DNA of 64,000 nt from Isoperla grammatica. Its lineage: Eukaryota > Arthropoda > Insecta > Plecoptera > Perlodidae. The DNA lies in assembly GCA_945910005.1 (NCBI GenBank), contig OX246747.1, positions 16,066,746-16,130,745 on the forward strand, given 5' to 3'. The translations under genes and the position numbers were made by a program. Shown here piece after piece: positions 9,144-21,822 of this stretch. The notes beneath the pieces are model-generated. The model was not told the DNA's origin, did no database searches, and saw nothing but the letters and a program-made list of their open reading frames with translations. Numbering within the stretch: position 1 is the stretch's first letter; the number at the start of each line of letters is the position of its first letter.

Positions 9144-10837
9144 GACTGCTCGCTCTCCACAGTTGGCCTCGAGGCACGGATAGCATATTTTGGTTACTCC
9201 AATGCGTGCGTTATCTGTGCTAGCGATTACGACCACGAGGCCTACAGTACGTCCATAATAGGCCCAAACATACGCAAAACATTCATTATAATGAAGCTTT
9301 CTGAGTTTTTTATCGTCATTATTATGAATTCAAACTGTATTGTAGTTCATTTTTTTAGATTAATTATTATTAATTATCTTAATTACTTAAGATATATTAA
9401 TTCATAATTGTTCTAATTATCGGCAATAATGATAATACGGTAATAATAATAATAATATCGGCAATATTCAATTTAATAGTATGACTTCAAAGACAGTTCA
9501 AAGTAAATCAATGTTTTTCTACACAACTATACATCCATTCTACCACTTTCGATCTTCGAGGCCAGCTGACACCCTTCAAATAACCTTTGAAGATACTTCT
9601 ACGCAGCTCTGACAACCAAGACGCAACTTTACCACAGCCTTTACACCCCTCTGCAGTCGAAATGGTTGAATCCACTAGGCCAATTCCAAGAATTACCACG
9701 ACAGATTCCAAAACAAACCCCACCCCACCTTCAAGACAGGCCATCGAGAATGTTCGAGAGACGGTAGGGTGGAACAGCACCGAACATCGCATGACACAGT
9801 GTCTCGACAGATTCAAAAGAGTCGGTCCTCTCGAGTTTCCCGGCCGGGAACAGCAGCCAAACAACAACGTTTTGAACATCGTCATCGCAGAAGACCACGA
9901 TATGTAACCACTATCAACATTTTAACTATTCAATACATCGATAACATTACTTACGTCAACAATTACAAATAATTAGGGTGATGCGTGTGGCGGTGTGACC
10001 ATTACGTAAGTACAGGCCTGTACGGTCGGCGATTGAGCTGAAATAAAATCATCAAAATTAATTCGTTTCTATTAACAACAAACATAAAAGAACAATATAT
10101 GAACTAAAACATCATAAATAATTACAATTACGTATTGAGTAAACAACAAAGAATAGGCCTGGTAATCTTGTTTTATTTTTGATTCCCGATCATCATTCAT
10201 ATTTTGTATTTTACATTTTAATTTTTCATTTTAATTTTTTTAATACACCTTGTATTATTTCCAGCATTATTACCATTGTTGTAATTTAACCTTGATATTT
10301 CTACCATTCTCACTCACTTCATTAATTAATATGAAACAGTCATTTATTCATCATTTATTTTAAATTTTTAATTATAGTTTTGATTGATCTACCATTATTG
10401 AGCCGTTTGAGAGGGCAGTTAGGCTATATTTCAATACAGTGTGCGCCTGGCCGCGGTCGACCGAGTGGCCGGAAGAAGTCGAGGGCGCCGATGTTTGTCG
10501 CGGGGGGTGGGGGGGGGTTCTCACCGTTGATAAGTCACTTCTTTTGTGTGGCAGTCTTGTGCCTCATCTAATTGAATTAATTTTAATTAATGAATTTCAC
10601 CCTACCCTAAGTTTCCAAACATTTCGGTGATATTCACTGCATGGTCGTTCTTCTCGCCTCCTTTGGGGGGGGGGGGGGGCGCAAAGGTTTAAACGTGAAT
10701 TTAAAAAAAGGTTAAACATTTAGGTTACTAAGCGTGTTTGACCATCCCTACTTCCTAAGTTAATTTGATACAATGTCTTGCTTGATATACATAGCGTCGA
10801 AAATCAATAGTCCCTTCAGCGACGTTTTATCAAGGTT
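9144..10837. other. no supported gene
   Basis: AT-rich (9270-9480, 10040-10380) with short G runs at 10500-10517 and 10667-10679. A 9508-9907 stretch is open on both strands in different frames and has more balanced composition, but I recognise no motif. Confidence 0.35.
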
Positions 10838-10841
10838 GTAC

Positions 10842-11678
10842 TGGACCCCTATTCTGTAATTTCCCGATATGGATCCGTGCCGATTCCAAAGCGTGTATAT
10901 TAGTCGTTCCCATAGCGGGTCTAGCGCGAAAATAAAAAAATAGCTATTCTATAGCGTAGTCCGATATGGGTAGGCCGATATGGGACTGCCGTGCCGTGCC
11001 GAGCTGAGGAAATCACACAGAGACGGAGCTGCCGAAGTCGTAACCAATCAGAAACTCAGCTTTTCCGAGTGCTTCGCAGTTCGCACAAGTCATGATGTGT
11101 AGTTCGCACAAGTCATGTTGTGATCGTCTTTTGTTTTTGTTTATAACCTCAAAATGCCATCGACCTAAACGTTGTTCAGTGTTGTTTAAAACATACTAGG
11201 CCTAGCATTCTGCTGTCACTATGTGTACATATGAGTAGGGCTAACGCTGTGAAGGTCTAGGCCTAGACATACGACCTTTAGGGGGAGGGGATATTTAGGC
11301 CTAGACCTGCATTGAATATTAATTTAAAGCCAATTCAGTAAGTACGTGTATAGTTTGACATAACCTCAACAAAATAATATTTAATACAGTATAGAAAAGA
11401 ATTTCAACTTACGGCGTACAATATTTCTTCGTTAGAATCTAAATCGTCTCCTAATTTTCGCTGAAAACAAATGTTAATAAGCTAAAAACAACGTTTAACA
11501 CGCATATCGGCCTAGAAAGAGGTGCCGAATCCGTATCGGGATTTACGCTTCCATTCCGGGTTAAATTTGGCGGTATCGGGCATAAAAAAGTTACATAATC
11601 ACTCTCGCCCGCTTTCGACCCATAGCGGCCCGAATCGGTATCGGGAGTTTCATAAAACAGTTACCGAATAGGGATCCT
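10842..11678. mobile_element. non-autonomous DNA transposon candidate
   Basis: The left end TGGACCCCTATTCTGTAA and the inverse of the right end AGGATCCCTATTCGGTAA match at 15 of 18 positions. GTAC flanks both (10838-10841, 11679-11682). The interior repeats CCGATATGG/CCGATACC-type motifs on both sides. No ORF. Superfamily unassigned. Confidence 0.5.
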
Positions 11679-11689
11679 GTACTCAAATC

Positions 11690-13129
11690 CAGTGCTTAAT
11701 TTGTAATGGAGCGCGGGTATACGCAGTATACCCACCTATTTTCGTGGGTATACGCAGTATACCCACCTTTTTTCATGAATTATTAGGTACGCAACACTCA
11801 AATTTTGGCTAACATATATAAAAAACAAAAATAATTTGTATTGGGTATTTTACCCTCACATGCTCATATTTCAAATTTACCTTAATATATCTATAACTCT
11901 CAATAAAACTCTTATCTCTTGGTTTTACGTTTTTCCCAAACCAACCTCCGTACTTTATAAATAGAATCATCTCCTATTGTTATTGGCTGCAGGTTCCTCG
12001 TCAACCAGCCAGTAAGGGTTAGCAACGCGAAGGCGGACAGTCGCTCTCGCTGTTGTGAGGGAAATGGCACGATCCGTAAAATATGATTAACGTGTTTAAT
12101 ACTGATACAGCATTTCTCTGTTTGTGAATATACGTTCGATTCCTCTTTAATACTAAAGGGGTCTCCTGTTAAAACTAAAAATTTGGCTCTGCATTATGTT
12201 TGATGGTCCCGCCGCCCGGCAGGGGCGGACAGGCCCGCCGGGCAACCGGGCAAATGCCCGGTGGCCTGCCTGTTTTGGCCCAAATTTGGACTGGTCCGAC
12301 TGGAACAGGCATAAACTGCCTGGCGCCAGCGGTAAGTTGCCGCGCATTGAAATTGAAATTTCTTTAAACCCGAGTCCCTCCCACCCCTTCCTTCACGATA
12401 TTGCAAGGTTTAAATTACATTGTATAGATTCGTTGGATTTCGGTGTAACTTCATCTCATTCTCATCAATCTTCTTGCTGGTGTTTTTAACTACCGTACGT
12501 ATTTCGGTAGTGCATTCAGCCTGCTATGTTTTTTCTAAAACGCACCAAATGCCTTCTAGAAACCTAATTAAAAAAATTTCGCCTGCGGCGCTGTTTGTTG
12601 GGGGGCAACAGCCTCCCAAAACCCCCCGTGCCTGGCCTGGATCAAAAGTTTGCCCGGCCTGGATTTTTTTCCCAGTCCTGGGCGGACTGGGAACTGGTGA
12701 ACTCCGGACTGGTCTGAAACGCGTTTTGAGGTGATATCTTGTCATAAAAATAAATACAACGGATAAACATTTCTGCTACTGTTAGGTTGTTCCTCTTGGA
12801 AATGAATTGTTGCCAGTTGACACATAAAATAACTGTATAACTACTTCAATAACTGAGATTTTATAATATATGTGTCTGCTTTTAATCATTTAATGGTAAA
12901 CTTTCAGGACAATTAAAATAACGATTGGCTTTTGAAGACGAGTAAAATTGTATCAAATCCAACCCAAAACTCCAAATCCAATTCCAGATTACGAGCCCAG
13001 AAGCTGAATTTGTAAGTTGGATGGGGGGGGGGGGCAATTTCCCACCGAGACATCAATTTTTATACGAGCACATTGTAACATGAAACTATGATGCGTATAC
13101 CCACCTTTTGTCTTACAAATTAACCACTG
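11690..13129. mobile_element. hAT non-autonomous element 1
   Basis: Starts CAGTGCTTAATTTGTAA; the inverse of its end is CAGTGGTTAATTTGTAA. It is bounded by an exact 8-bp target duplication CTCAAATC (11682-11689 and 13130-13137), diagnostic of hAT. Subterminal palindromes GGGTATAC-gca-GTATACCC occur twice at the left and once as a half at the right (13093-13104). The middle (12208-12740) is GC-rich and looks like a second nested repeat, with GGGCAAATGCCCGG and related palindromic stretches. No transposase. Confidence 0.85.
11715..11764. repeat. two tandem copies of a 19-nt palindrome
   Basis: 11715-11733 and 11746-11764 are each GGGTATAC-gca-GTATACCC, period 31. They lie just inside the left hAT end, where transposase-binding subterminal repeats are expected. 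Confidence 0.9.
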
Positions 13130-13210
13130 CTCAAATCCAATTAAAACCCGTACAAACAACATTGTTGGAATGAAAACTGCAATATTTGCCACTTTGCAAT
13201 CACTGTAGGG

Positions 13211-13889
13211 CAGTGGTTCCTAACCGGGGTGCAGCAAACCTCTCCTAGGGGTGGGGCGAAATTTTCATTGAAATTGAAAAAATCTTGTTTCTGAATATTT
13301 TGAAAATAAAACAATAATTACTATACCAAAAAAAAAACATATTTATTTAAATATAATAGCCTGTCCACGATTGAATTTTCACTGAAACATAACGTTTTAA
13401 TACCCACTCACCCTCCACCCCCTCCATCACAAAACACAGTTCAGGAACAACATAGAAAACAGAATCAAATTTCTTTGCAGTTTTCACTTTCATGTGTGTG
13501 AGTTAGGAGATTGTAATCCAAAGAAAAGCAAAATACTTCCATCAGTTGAAGGGGAAATTACTCAAATTAGAGTATATTTGTCCACTATATCCGGCAACAA
13601 ATCAAAGACGTTTGCAAAAAAACGGCAAAACTAGATTTCTCACTGAGCTGATAATGCATGTTATATCCAACTATAGCTAAATGGTTTTAATTAAATAATT
13701 AAATCATTTAATTCCCTTAATTTAGTAAATGCTTTTTTAAAGTTTGTAGGCCTATATATTTTGAAAATTGTTGACTTTAAGCGGGGACGTGGAAAAGTGG
13801 TGCGGAGGGGGGGGGGGGGGGGGGATGCCGCGTACTACTGAATGTAGGCTTGGGCTGCCTAAGAGTCAAAAAAAGGTTGGGAACCACTG
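13211..13889. mobile_element. hAT non-autonomous element 2
   Basis: The left end CAGTGGTTCCTAACC and the inverse of the right end CAGTGGTTCCCAACC match at 14 of 15 positions, with a target duplication CTGTAGGG at 13203-13210 and 13890-13897. 679 bp, no ORF, with a long poly-G tract near 13807-13824. Confidence 0.92.
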
Positions 13890-13897
13890 CTGTAGGG

Positions 13898-15000
13898 TAT
13901 GTCCGTATGTCCACAGATAGAAAACCACAACACCACAAATGCCCCCCTGGACAAAGTTCGTGATGTTTCCGTCCAGCTGGCAATGTGCTACCAGGTTCCC
14001 ACGTTGATAACATACGAACTCCTTCGACTAAACAAGTGGTTCAAAAGCATATGCCAATAAACCGGCATTTAGGGGGGAACGACCTACCGTACTAGAACGT
14101 TGTCTCCCCTGAAGAACGCTATACGCAAATTAAAGTTTACATGGTCGCATATAGCTTCGATGCCCGAAACACACATTTGCATCCAGGTGTCGAATAGAGA
14201 CTGGGGTCCAAAATCCAATCGTAGAGTTTAATGAAGCAAAGTGAAAGCTGTGAATTTGTCAAACATCAAGCTGCACATATCAGCGAGTCAACAATGACGA
14301 CGCATCTGGCGAAACGTAGCGAAACCCTGCTCACTGAAAATTATCACCCTGTGTAGGCGGCCTATGCAATATTTAAGCCTACAAAAAAACAAAATTGCAT
14401 TGGAGAACATTCCGATTTGCTACAACCCTGTTAATCTTCAAACGAAGATTCTATTCAGGTGCGAAAGCAAATCGTGTGTTCGTACACAGCTAGGTTGAGG
14501 AGCAGACTCTTATAAAGCTGCTGTAATGCGTCTTACCTTGTACAGGACAGCGTAACAACGATGTGGTCATTGGCTGTACTTGCCCGCAAGCCCCAAGCTC
14601 CAGCGAGGTGGCAACGAGTATCCCATCCATTTGACGCGTCCTTGAAACCACAAATCATATATTTTAGAATCAGCGAAACATTCATATTCAAGTAGATAGT
14701 AATTTAACGTACATTTTTAAAAGTTAGGTGTCTATCTCAATAGAAGACAATTTCAGGCAATTCCATAAACCATAAGCTTTGTAAAATAGATAGGCCTAAC
14801 ACATTCGTGACGACTGGACAATCAATGGAGTGCAGTTTGGAATGTGACACATGGCCTAAAACTTTTCGTTGCGACCGGAGTCATTATTAAAACATGGCTG
14901 TCGGGTATCGCTGCGTCCATTGATGGAAATTATCTGACGTTTCGGGCTGATTGTATGGCCCACCTTCAGAGTTCAGAGTAGGCCTACATAGTATACGCAA
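13898..15000. other. no supported gene
   Basis: Mixed-composition sequence without recognised domains. Short frames only. Confidence 0.3.
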
Positions 15001-15139
15001 CCCAAGACAACCTTTCGTCACAGGTGAGGTTTTCGTAGCCAATCAGCGATCATTATTTGTGAGCGCTTGTCTCGGGCAGTTCGCTGGTTGGCTACGAGTG
15101 CCTCGCCTGTGACGAAAGCGTACGTAAGGTAGTCTTGGG
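15001..15139. mobile_element. foldback element, family F, copy 1
   Basis: Outer ends CCCAAGAC...GTCTTGGG are inverse. Inner arms 15012-15049 and 15081-15118 are 38-nt inverse repeats with a few mismatches, and include CTTTCGTCACAGG and GTAGCCAA(T/C)CAGCGA. No coding. A relative sits at 23453-23608. Confidence 0.75.
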
Positions 15140-15243
15140 TGGCCTTTACCATGTAGGCCTACCAAACCATACACAATTGCCCGGAAACTACTATGTACTA
15201 AAATGCAATTTATTATATAATAAGGAGAAAATAAAGTTCTATT

Positions 15244-15459
15244 CTATTCTATTCTAAACGGTAACGAAGTTGGATCCTGTGTTAAGTTACAACACGATAC
15301 ACATTTGAGCTTGTCGTTCCAGTATCCCGGTAGGCTAATAATAAAAGTAAGTTCGCCAATGTTTAACTCGGCGTTCGCGTTTCCGCTGTCTTCATCGTTG
15401 TGCACCGACTTTACGTCTCCTAGACATAGGACTAGGCCTATGCCCTGAGCCTGAGCCAT
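15244..15459 (-). CDS. hypothetical 71-residue frame
   Basis: ATG-initiated minus-strand frame with mixed composition and four Cys; it contains L-P-G-Y-W-N-D-K-L-K-C-V-S-C-C. It ends at a short (ATTCT)n run, so the 3' part is probably truncated or artefactual. No family recognised. Confidence 0.15.
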   Translation of the reverse strand: MAQAQGIGLVLCLGDVKSVHNDEDSGNANAELNIGELTFIISLPGYWNDKLKCVSCCNLTQDPTSLPFRIE

Positions 15460-16110
15460 GACTTGCCCACCAGTATGCCTAGGGCTAGGCCAGGTAAGTT
15501 ACTAGACTAGGCCTAGGGGTAGACCTGCACTTGTAGTCGGTTCAAAATTCATATCTACCTAGGGCTAGGGCTGGGCCATCCGTGCACAGTCAAGACATAT
15601 AGGCCTACGTAGGATAGGCCAGCCACCACAACTGCGGACGAATAGTTTTTCTGTCAGTGGCCGTCCGTCTAGGCCTAGCTGGGGTTAGGACGTTCGCCAC
15701 TATTTTGGCAAGGTTCTCGAAATTCATAAAGTCGATTTAAGTTTGCCGTGGGAATAGGGTTTCAAGCTTTTCTAGGCACGTGGCAACCCTGTCAACAGGG
15801 AGGGATTGTAGCCTAGGCTTGACAAGATTATCGGGTTATTTTCCCGATTTGGCTCCGCGGCTTTTTTGCACAAGTAGGCCCTAGGCCTAGGCGTCCCGGA
15901 AAGTACTTGAAACACTTACCACTAGAGATTAATGTTTGCTACTACTGCTGCGACTAGGTTTGCTGTCCACTACAACATTAAGAGTTACCTTTTTCGATGA
16001 TCTAAGACAGTGTTTGGGGGATCTAAACCCCTAGGCCTAGGCTAGCCTAGGCCTACCCAAGGCCCTAGGGCCTAGGCCTAGACCTAGGCTAAGCCTAGAC
16101 ATGCCCGAAC
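15420..16110. repeat. cluster of TAGGCCTA/CCTAGG palindromes
   Basis: Dense overlapping AGGCCTAGGCCTAG-type motifs, with the longest run around 16030-16095. The same 8-mer is scattered through the whole window. Confidence 0.7.
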
Positions 16111-17276
16111 AGCAGGCTTAGACCATAGGCTACCCACTTTTGGTTTGCCCGAATGAAAATGAGCCTCAAGTCAATGCATCGAAGAATACCGTCCTAGTAG
16201 GCCTAATAAACAAAATCAGTTGCAAATTACAAATACCTTACACATCTTATGTGCTGACCAAACTGTTCAACCTCGGCGCAAAGCGGAATTCTAACCTCAT
16301 ATTCAAGCACGAACATGCAAGACGATGTCGTTGGAATCGCGCCGCCTGACAACCGTCCAGGTTAAGTACCGTTATAAAAGAAAATGTATCTCAAAGTAGT
16401 AAGTACGAAGTACCCCTTTGCCAGTGAAAGAAATATTAGCTTACGATTATTCAATTTGAATTATAAGATATAAGATGGTATTTTAGGATGTAAAATAATA
16501 AGTCGACCACAACGCACACCTTTCGTGCATGAGAAATTAAAGTAATACAACGACATAATTACTACTACAACGTTGGCTAAACTGTATTAACATTTCTGCT
16601 CACAGCCCTCTTGATGAGTATTGTACTCAACAAGTGGTTCAAACGCGGTGTATTCAATTTATTCACATTTAAATAAAAACGAAATAATAAGAGTTCATAT
16701 CATGCTAGAGCTGCCTCTATGATTACTAAAACAAATTTTTCGTGTACTAATTGAAAAGTAAGGAGAAAAAAATAAGTACAGAGATTCAATCAATTAATAT
16801 TGGAAGCGCAGCGAATGAATGGATGAATGAATTTCCTTAATTGAACTTGAACCAGAATTAATTTGGATTGAAAGATGTAAAGACGTATGCACACGACTGA
16901 TCAAAGTTGACCAACTCAATCAGCCCAACTTCGTCAAAACCATATCCTCACTTTCGGAGTATTATTTGGAGTATTATCAATTTTTATTAGATGTACGTTA
17001 ATGTAACAAAACAAAACAAGTTTTCCCAAAGTTGGTGGGTTTTAGAAGGAGTTTCTATAAAAGTTGGCCAACCCACCAACCATATTTTGCAATGCTATTT
17101 GGCATTTGAAAATAGTTGGCCAACAGAACAGACGTGTGCAACCCGTTGAGAGTTTGACTGCAACGCACGCAGGTCGCTCCTGATTGGCCCAAAACCTCCG
17201 TCGCGCACCATCCCGCAAACCAACGCAATGTCATGAACCCTATCATGTCTATGGCCCATAGACATAGGGTAAGACG
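16111..17276. other. no supported gene
   Basis: A 69-codon frame at 16140-16349 has no recognised motif. The rest is AT-rich. Confidence 0.3.
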
Positions 17277-17284
17277 GGTAAGAC

Positions 17285-17680
17285 CAGTGGTTAAAGTGGG
17301 GCGGTATGAGCCGGTATGCATACCGTTACTAACAATACCAACGGTATGCCATACCGACACTAATTTTTATCGGTTGTTGGCATATTGACTAATTTTGTTG
17401 TATTTTGATTTTTTATTTGCTCATCCAATGTTTTTCTAAAGTAAATGTTGCAAATTTTGTTTTTTTCCCCTCAAAATAATGTTATTAGCAAGAGTTCTCA
17501 ACCCCACGACCCCTCTCCGTAGCCATTTAAACCTGTTCATGACAAAATACCTAAACAAAATACTTTGCGGCAAAACTGAGGGACCACGCTTCCCAGTCCC
17601 CCCCCCCCAATTTAGTCTACTGTACACAGCAGTAGTGCATACTGCATACCGTAACTTCTCTGAGTCCACTTTAACCACTG
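17285..17680. mobile_element. hAT non-autonomous element 3
   Basis: Perfect 15-bp TIR CAGTGGTTAAAGTGG at both ends and an exact 8-bp target duplication GGTAAGAC at 17277-17284 and 17681-17688. 396 bp, no transposase. The best-preserved hAT derivative in the window. Confidence 0.96.
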
Positions 17681-17712
17681 GGTAAGACGGGGTAAAAGCT
17701 TCTGTTGGTTAC

Positions 17713-18232
17713 GGCTCCGTCAAGTTGGCCCCCCCACTATTAAGTTTAGGGTAAATTGTTATCTCAATCGTTTGTGCATCGTTAGTGCACGTTTGTGCAC
17801 GAACTAATTTCGTTTGTGCACATTTAATTCTTAAGATATAACATTTTTTTTGTGGGGGGGCCAACTTGACGACCAGCCCCCCCACATGTCAAATGTTAAC
17901 ATTTTATAATGTGGATCGTTTGTGCATCGTAAGTGCAGGTTTGTGCACTAGAAATTTTCGTTTGTGCACGTTTAGTTCTCGAGATATAACGGTTTTTCCG
18001 AGGGGGGGCCAACTTGAGGCAGCCCCCCATATGTCAAATATAAACATTTTCTTACGTGGATCGTTTGTGCATCGTAAGTGCAGGTTTGTGCACTAAAAAG
18101 TTTCGTTTGTGCACGTTTAGTTCTCGAGATATAACGTTTTTTCCGTGGGGAGGGCCAACTTGACGCAGCCCCCCCATATGTCAAATATTAACTTTTTCTG
18201 GTGTGGATCGTTTGTGCATCGTTAGTGCAGGT
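17713..18232 (+). repeat. tandem array of a G/C-run palindromic element (about 3.5 units)
   Basis: Units of roughly 150 bp contain GATCGTTTGTGCATCG(T/A)AGTGCA, TTCGTTTGTGCACGTTTAGTTCTCGAGATATAACG, and a junction GGGGGGCCAACTTGACG-CAG-CCCCCCC. The first unit starts CGTCAAGTTGGCCCCCCC, the inverse of the unit end, so each unit looks like a short TIR element arrayed head to tail. A partial array lies in the opposite orientation at 22264-22570. Confidence 0.85.
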
Positions 18233-18269
18233 TATAAGTTTCTATGCAAAGTCAGTTATATTAGAGCAT

Positions 18270-18628
18270 GATTGATTGATTAATGGGGCTTAACGTCTCA
18301 TATTTATGCAACGAGGGCTAATCAAGACGATGAGCGGGTGATAATGAAGATGAGAAAGATGATAATCAAGAATAAAGCCACATCCGAATCAGATCCATTG
18401 TACGTCGCGTGAGTCGTCATACGGGAGTCCAGCGAGGGAGGGCAGGGCCAAGTGGGAGGAGAAATATTCAATGGGACAGTGGGGGGGAAAGGGGATTGGG
18501 GTGTGGACTGCACTTCGTCTGACTTCTCCTCCTCGACCAGTCCGGCTAGGGTGGCCCTACCAGAAGCATCCGCTTCCACCGGCATAGCTCTCGGGATCAA
18601 CAAAGCACGCAAACCTGCCCACCACGAT
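18270..18628 (-). mobile_element. SINE-T, A subtype, nearly full
   Basis: Sense on the minus strand. It carries the (AATC)n tail, the TTAACGTCTC/GAGACG core and the GC-rich body, but ends at CCACGAT, lacking the last 25 bp found in complete copies. Abuts a LINE 3' end. Confidence 0.88.
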
Positions 18629-18945
18629 AGTAGTAGATTAAGACTTATATATAGCATTATACATAGTCCTAGCTCTAGACCAAACTTAATCTTAATTTTC
18701 ATTGACAACAAAATAAGTATAGAGGCATGTTTTGTAGCTGATCTCTCAAGCTTCTGCTTATGACAGCAACAAAACAAGTTTACACTGTACACATTCTGTA
18801 TAGCCTACATAATTTCACTTAAAACATGTTAGCTCTTTACTATACTAGATAATAATTGTACTATTATACTTAAACGATCGCAGTGTATACTTAAAAATGC
18901 AATAAAAAGGAATCTGAATCTGAATCTGAATCTGAATCTGAATCT
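18629..18945 (+). mobile_element. LINE 3' end with (GAATCT)n tail
   Basis: A non-coding stretch ends in AATAAAAAGGAATCT followed by five GAATCT units. Short-repeat tails of this kind end CR1/L2-clade LINEs. Confidence 0.55.
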
Positions 18946-19622
18946 TGTATTTTATTTGGTGTCCTCGTTTTCAGAATCGGTAGAATCCATGGGCTGAACG
19001 TCAATGTTCTCCCCATCGTTCTTACCTTTAATTTTCATTGGCATTTCTTCAAGTTTTAATTGTACACATGTCCGTACATCGGAGTCCATTCATAATACAA
19101 AGCAAACCAGTCAGAAATCAGCTCCAGTACTGCAGTAGGTGCCGGCCGGTTCGCAGCTCATGCAATCAATCTCAATCGAGTCGCCAATATTCTTCCATCA
19201 CTGAAGATCTTGTGGAGAATTGTTTGGTTGCATTTCAATTTTAAATACTCAGACTCAGATACCTGCCTGGTAGTTGTCTCTAAGTATGTGTTTCAGAAGT
19301 ATTGGCATAATGGAAGGTTTTGAGAGTCAATAAGTCCCTTCCTCGAACAAAAGAGCGAATAGTTTACATCTGACAAGCTCCAGTGTTTAATGTTGTGGCC
19401 TCCTCAATTTTTCAAAATAAATGCAAGGTTCCAGCCGTCTGAGTTCCTCTTTACCCTTTTAATGGAGAGCTCCAAATAAATATCAGTCACATTCCATGTC
19501 TATTCGCGTAGCGCCTCCAGAATCTTGCAATAATCTTCAAAACAAATATCTTGAAACACCGTTGAATGTTGTAATAGAATTTGTTAACTTTTGCACTAAA
19601 CTCAAACCATCGATTAGATACC
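18946..19622. other. no supported gene
   Basis: Short frames only. A 68-codon + frame at 19038-19244 has no recognised motif. Confidence 0.3.
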
Positions 19623-19745
19623 GATAGAGGTGGCTCAACGGTAAGACGGATACCCTAATTCAACAGGTCGCTGGTTCGATACCGGCTCCCGGCAATCCTG
19701 ACTGAAGGTTTTTCCGAGGTTTCCCTCAGTCACAAGATGAGTGCT
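19623..19745 (+). mobile_element. tRNA-derived SINE head plus central domain (SINE-R, copy 1)
   Basis: An A-box-like TGGCTCAACGG at 19631-19641 and a B-box GGTTCGATACC at 19673-19683 have tRNA spacing. A body CTGAAGGTTTTTCCGAGG, then TTTCCCTCAGTCACAA follows. It is not a functional tRNA: there is no clean acceptor stem or CCA-proximal pairing. The same head-body order recurs inverted at 30870-30985. Confidence 0.7.
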
Positions 19746-20544
19746 AGGATTGAGTCATACTAACAGTCCTCGGAAATTCCATCCCAACTACTCCAAAAAC
19801 AGCAATACCTAGTTTCTCACCTGATAAGGGACATGGATTGTCCCTACGCAGGTTTCCTACGAAACAAATATTATACTTACCACAAATTAGGAAGACCCTA
19901 CCTATGCTGGGGAAAAGATCATATCACTGGTGTCCAGTACGTCCACAGCAGCAAAATTTTCATAAGGCTTTATTTTGAGTTTTTACGTGGAGCTGCATCT
20001 AATGAAGTGAGAGCCCATGAAAGTGATTCTACCTCATGTATAGATGCCTATTTAAAGCAACTAATGTGATATCAGAAAATAGCACTCTATCCGCTCGACG
20101 GATCAATATTTTCTCCTTGGTTTAAAGAACAATTTTTTCTTGTTTGTGCCATTAAAGGTCTTTAGTTTCATTCCTTGTATTGCAAGGATTCCTTGTGGTT
20201 GTTCTGTTTCGAATGACAGATACCTGCATTTAAATTCCTTGTTTTCTGCCTCCCTTTTCTTGTGCTTGTGGCAAATAGTTTGTAATGGATGAGTAACTAT
20301 CAAACCTTTTGTTTTGTTATACTAACAAGTGGTGATTTTTCGAATGGAATATTCCAGTTTGTCCCCATTACTTCCACTGGGATCATAGCAGATCCCATAG
20401 TGCAGGCCCCTACTTTATTCTAGCCAACGATATCGTGGTGCTCAATGCCTTTGGAATTTTCTACAATCAGTGAACTATCTAAATAGGTGGAGAAACGTCT
20501 CCCTCACTTCTGAATTGAGAATGTACCGCTAAACTACATCTCTA
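19746..20544. other. unassigned, possible transposon ORF pieces
   Basis: A 78-codon ATG frame at 19833-20069 (Tyr/Cys-rich, L-G-R-P-Y-L-C-W-G-K-D-H) is unrecognised. Remaining sequence shows no motif. Confidence 0.25.
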
Positions 20545-20841
20545 TTGCCTCTATCCAATTTAGGACACGATTTTGACTTGTCTCTCGATGTCCAACGTGC
20601 ATCAAAGATGTTTGTTTGCGAATTATATGGTGGCAAGAACATATCAGAAGGCAACAGCCTTCGCTATTTCCTCTTCTGTTCGAGGAAGGGACTTAAATTG
20701 AATCTCAAAACCTTCCACCATGTCAACACCGTTCTGAAACACTTACTTAGAGCAACTATCATATAGGTATCTGGGGGAGTAGGTTCTACTGAAATGCAAT
20801 CTAAATATTTCTCCAGTAGATATTCGTGGATGGAAGAATAA
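20545..20841 (+). pseudogene. fragment of an unidentified repetitive ORF
   Basis: A single frame reads V-Q-R-A-S-K-M-F-V-C-E-L-Y-G-G, then L-R-Y-F-L-F-C, L-K-H-L-L-R-A-T-I-I, and after a TAG at 20764-20766 continues S-S-R-Y-S-W. This resembles the end of ORFs common in invertebrate transposons with the order F-LYG...R-LF...LPPT-d-l-HI-RA...P-GW. Function unknown. The stop and the lack of LPPT show decay. Confidence 0.4.
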
Positions 20842-20884
20842 TGCACACTCGATTTTGATTGATTGGATGACCTGCGAGCCTGCC

Positions 20885-21300
20885 CCTACAGCAAAACTAA
20901 CAGCAATACTAAAAATACAAACAAAATTGTTTGTACACAATCAAAGATAGCCAAATGACTTATAATTGTTTGATTCATATTCATATTGAATATTACATGT
21001 ATATGATTTAAATTGTAAAGTAAGGCGATTCTAAAATAAATTATTAAACAAGGTATATTTACATTAGAAACATACTGTTTTGTTGAACAAACCACAAGTA
21101 ATGCTGATACTAAATTAGGTCTTGTCAATAGAATACACCAAGAATAAACATGATTGGTTTGTATCGTCTTGAGTTTAGTGATTTTAATGTTCGCATACGC
21201 TGGCGAAAAAAAAAGGCGTCGTTCATGTTCAAAGCGTCGTGACGCCTCGTTGAGTCGGTGATTTTAAAAGTATCATAAAAGGCGTTATTCTCTGAAGTTC
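20885..21300. repeat. diverged direct duplication, copy 1
   Basis: Aligns by eye along its length with 21823-22259 (shared TTTTTTGTACACAATC-like, AATATTACA, AAACAAGGT, TGTGAATAGAATACA-like and GCGTCGTGACGCCT segments). It ends GGCGTTATTC(T/C)CTG in both copies. Confidence 0.8.
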
Positions 21301-21448
21301 TGTGAATCCAACCATATACAATACACCCTGCCCATATGATTGAGATTATTTTTCACGTTAAATTAAATTCCAAGGCTAGAATAAATATAGTAGGTGTGAT
21401 AACAAAGCTTGTATTTCACATTGCACAATGTTGATTGTTTTGTTACTA

Positions 21449-21706
<258 letters not shown>

Positions 21707-21822
21707 AACCGACTATCAACATACAAATACAATCATCCTAAATCATTATCTCAAGTTCTCTAATGGCATAAAATACTCAGTGTTCAAATATGAGACGAAA
21801 CGTAGCTTAAATGTCGGTGTAA

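Noticed and set aside
19623..19700. Functional tRNA gene
   Set aside because: Boxes are present, but the acceptor stem does not pair and a SINE body follows directly.
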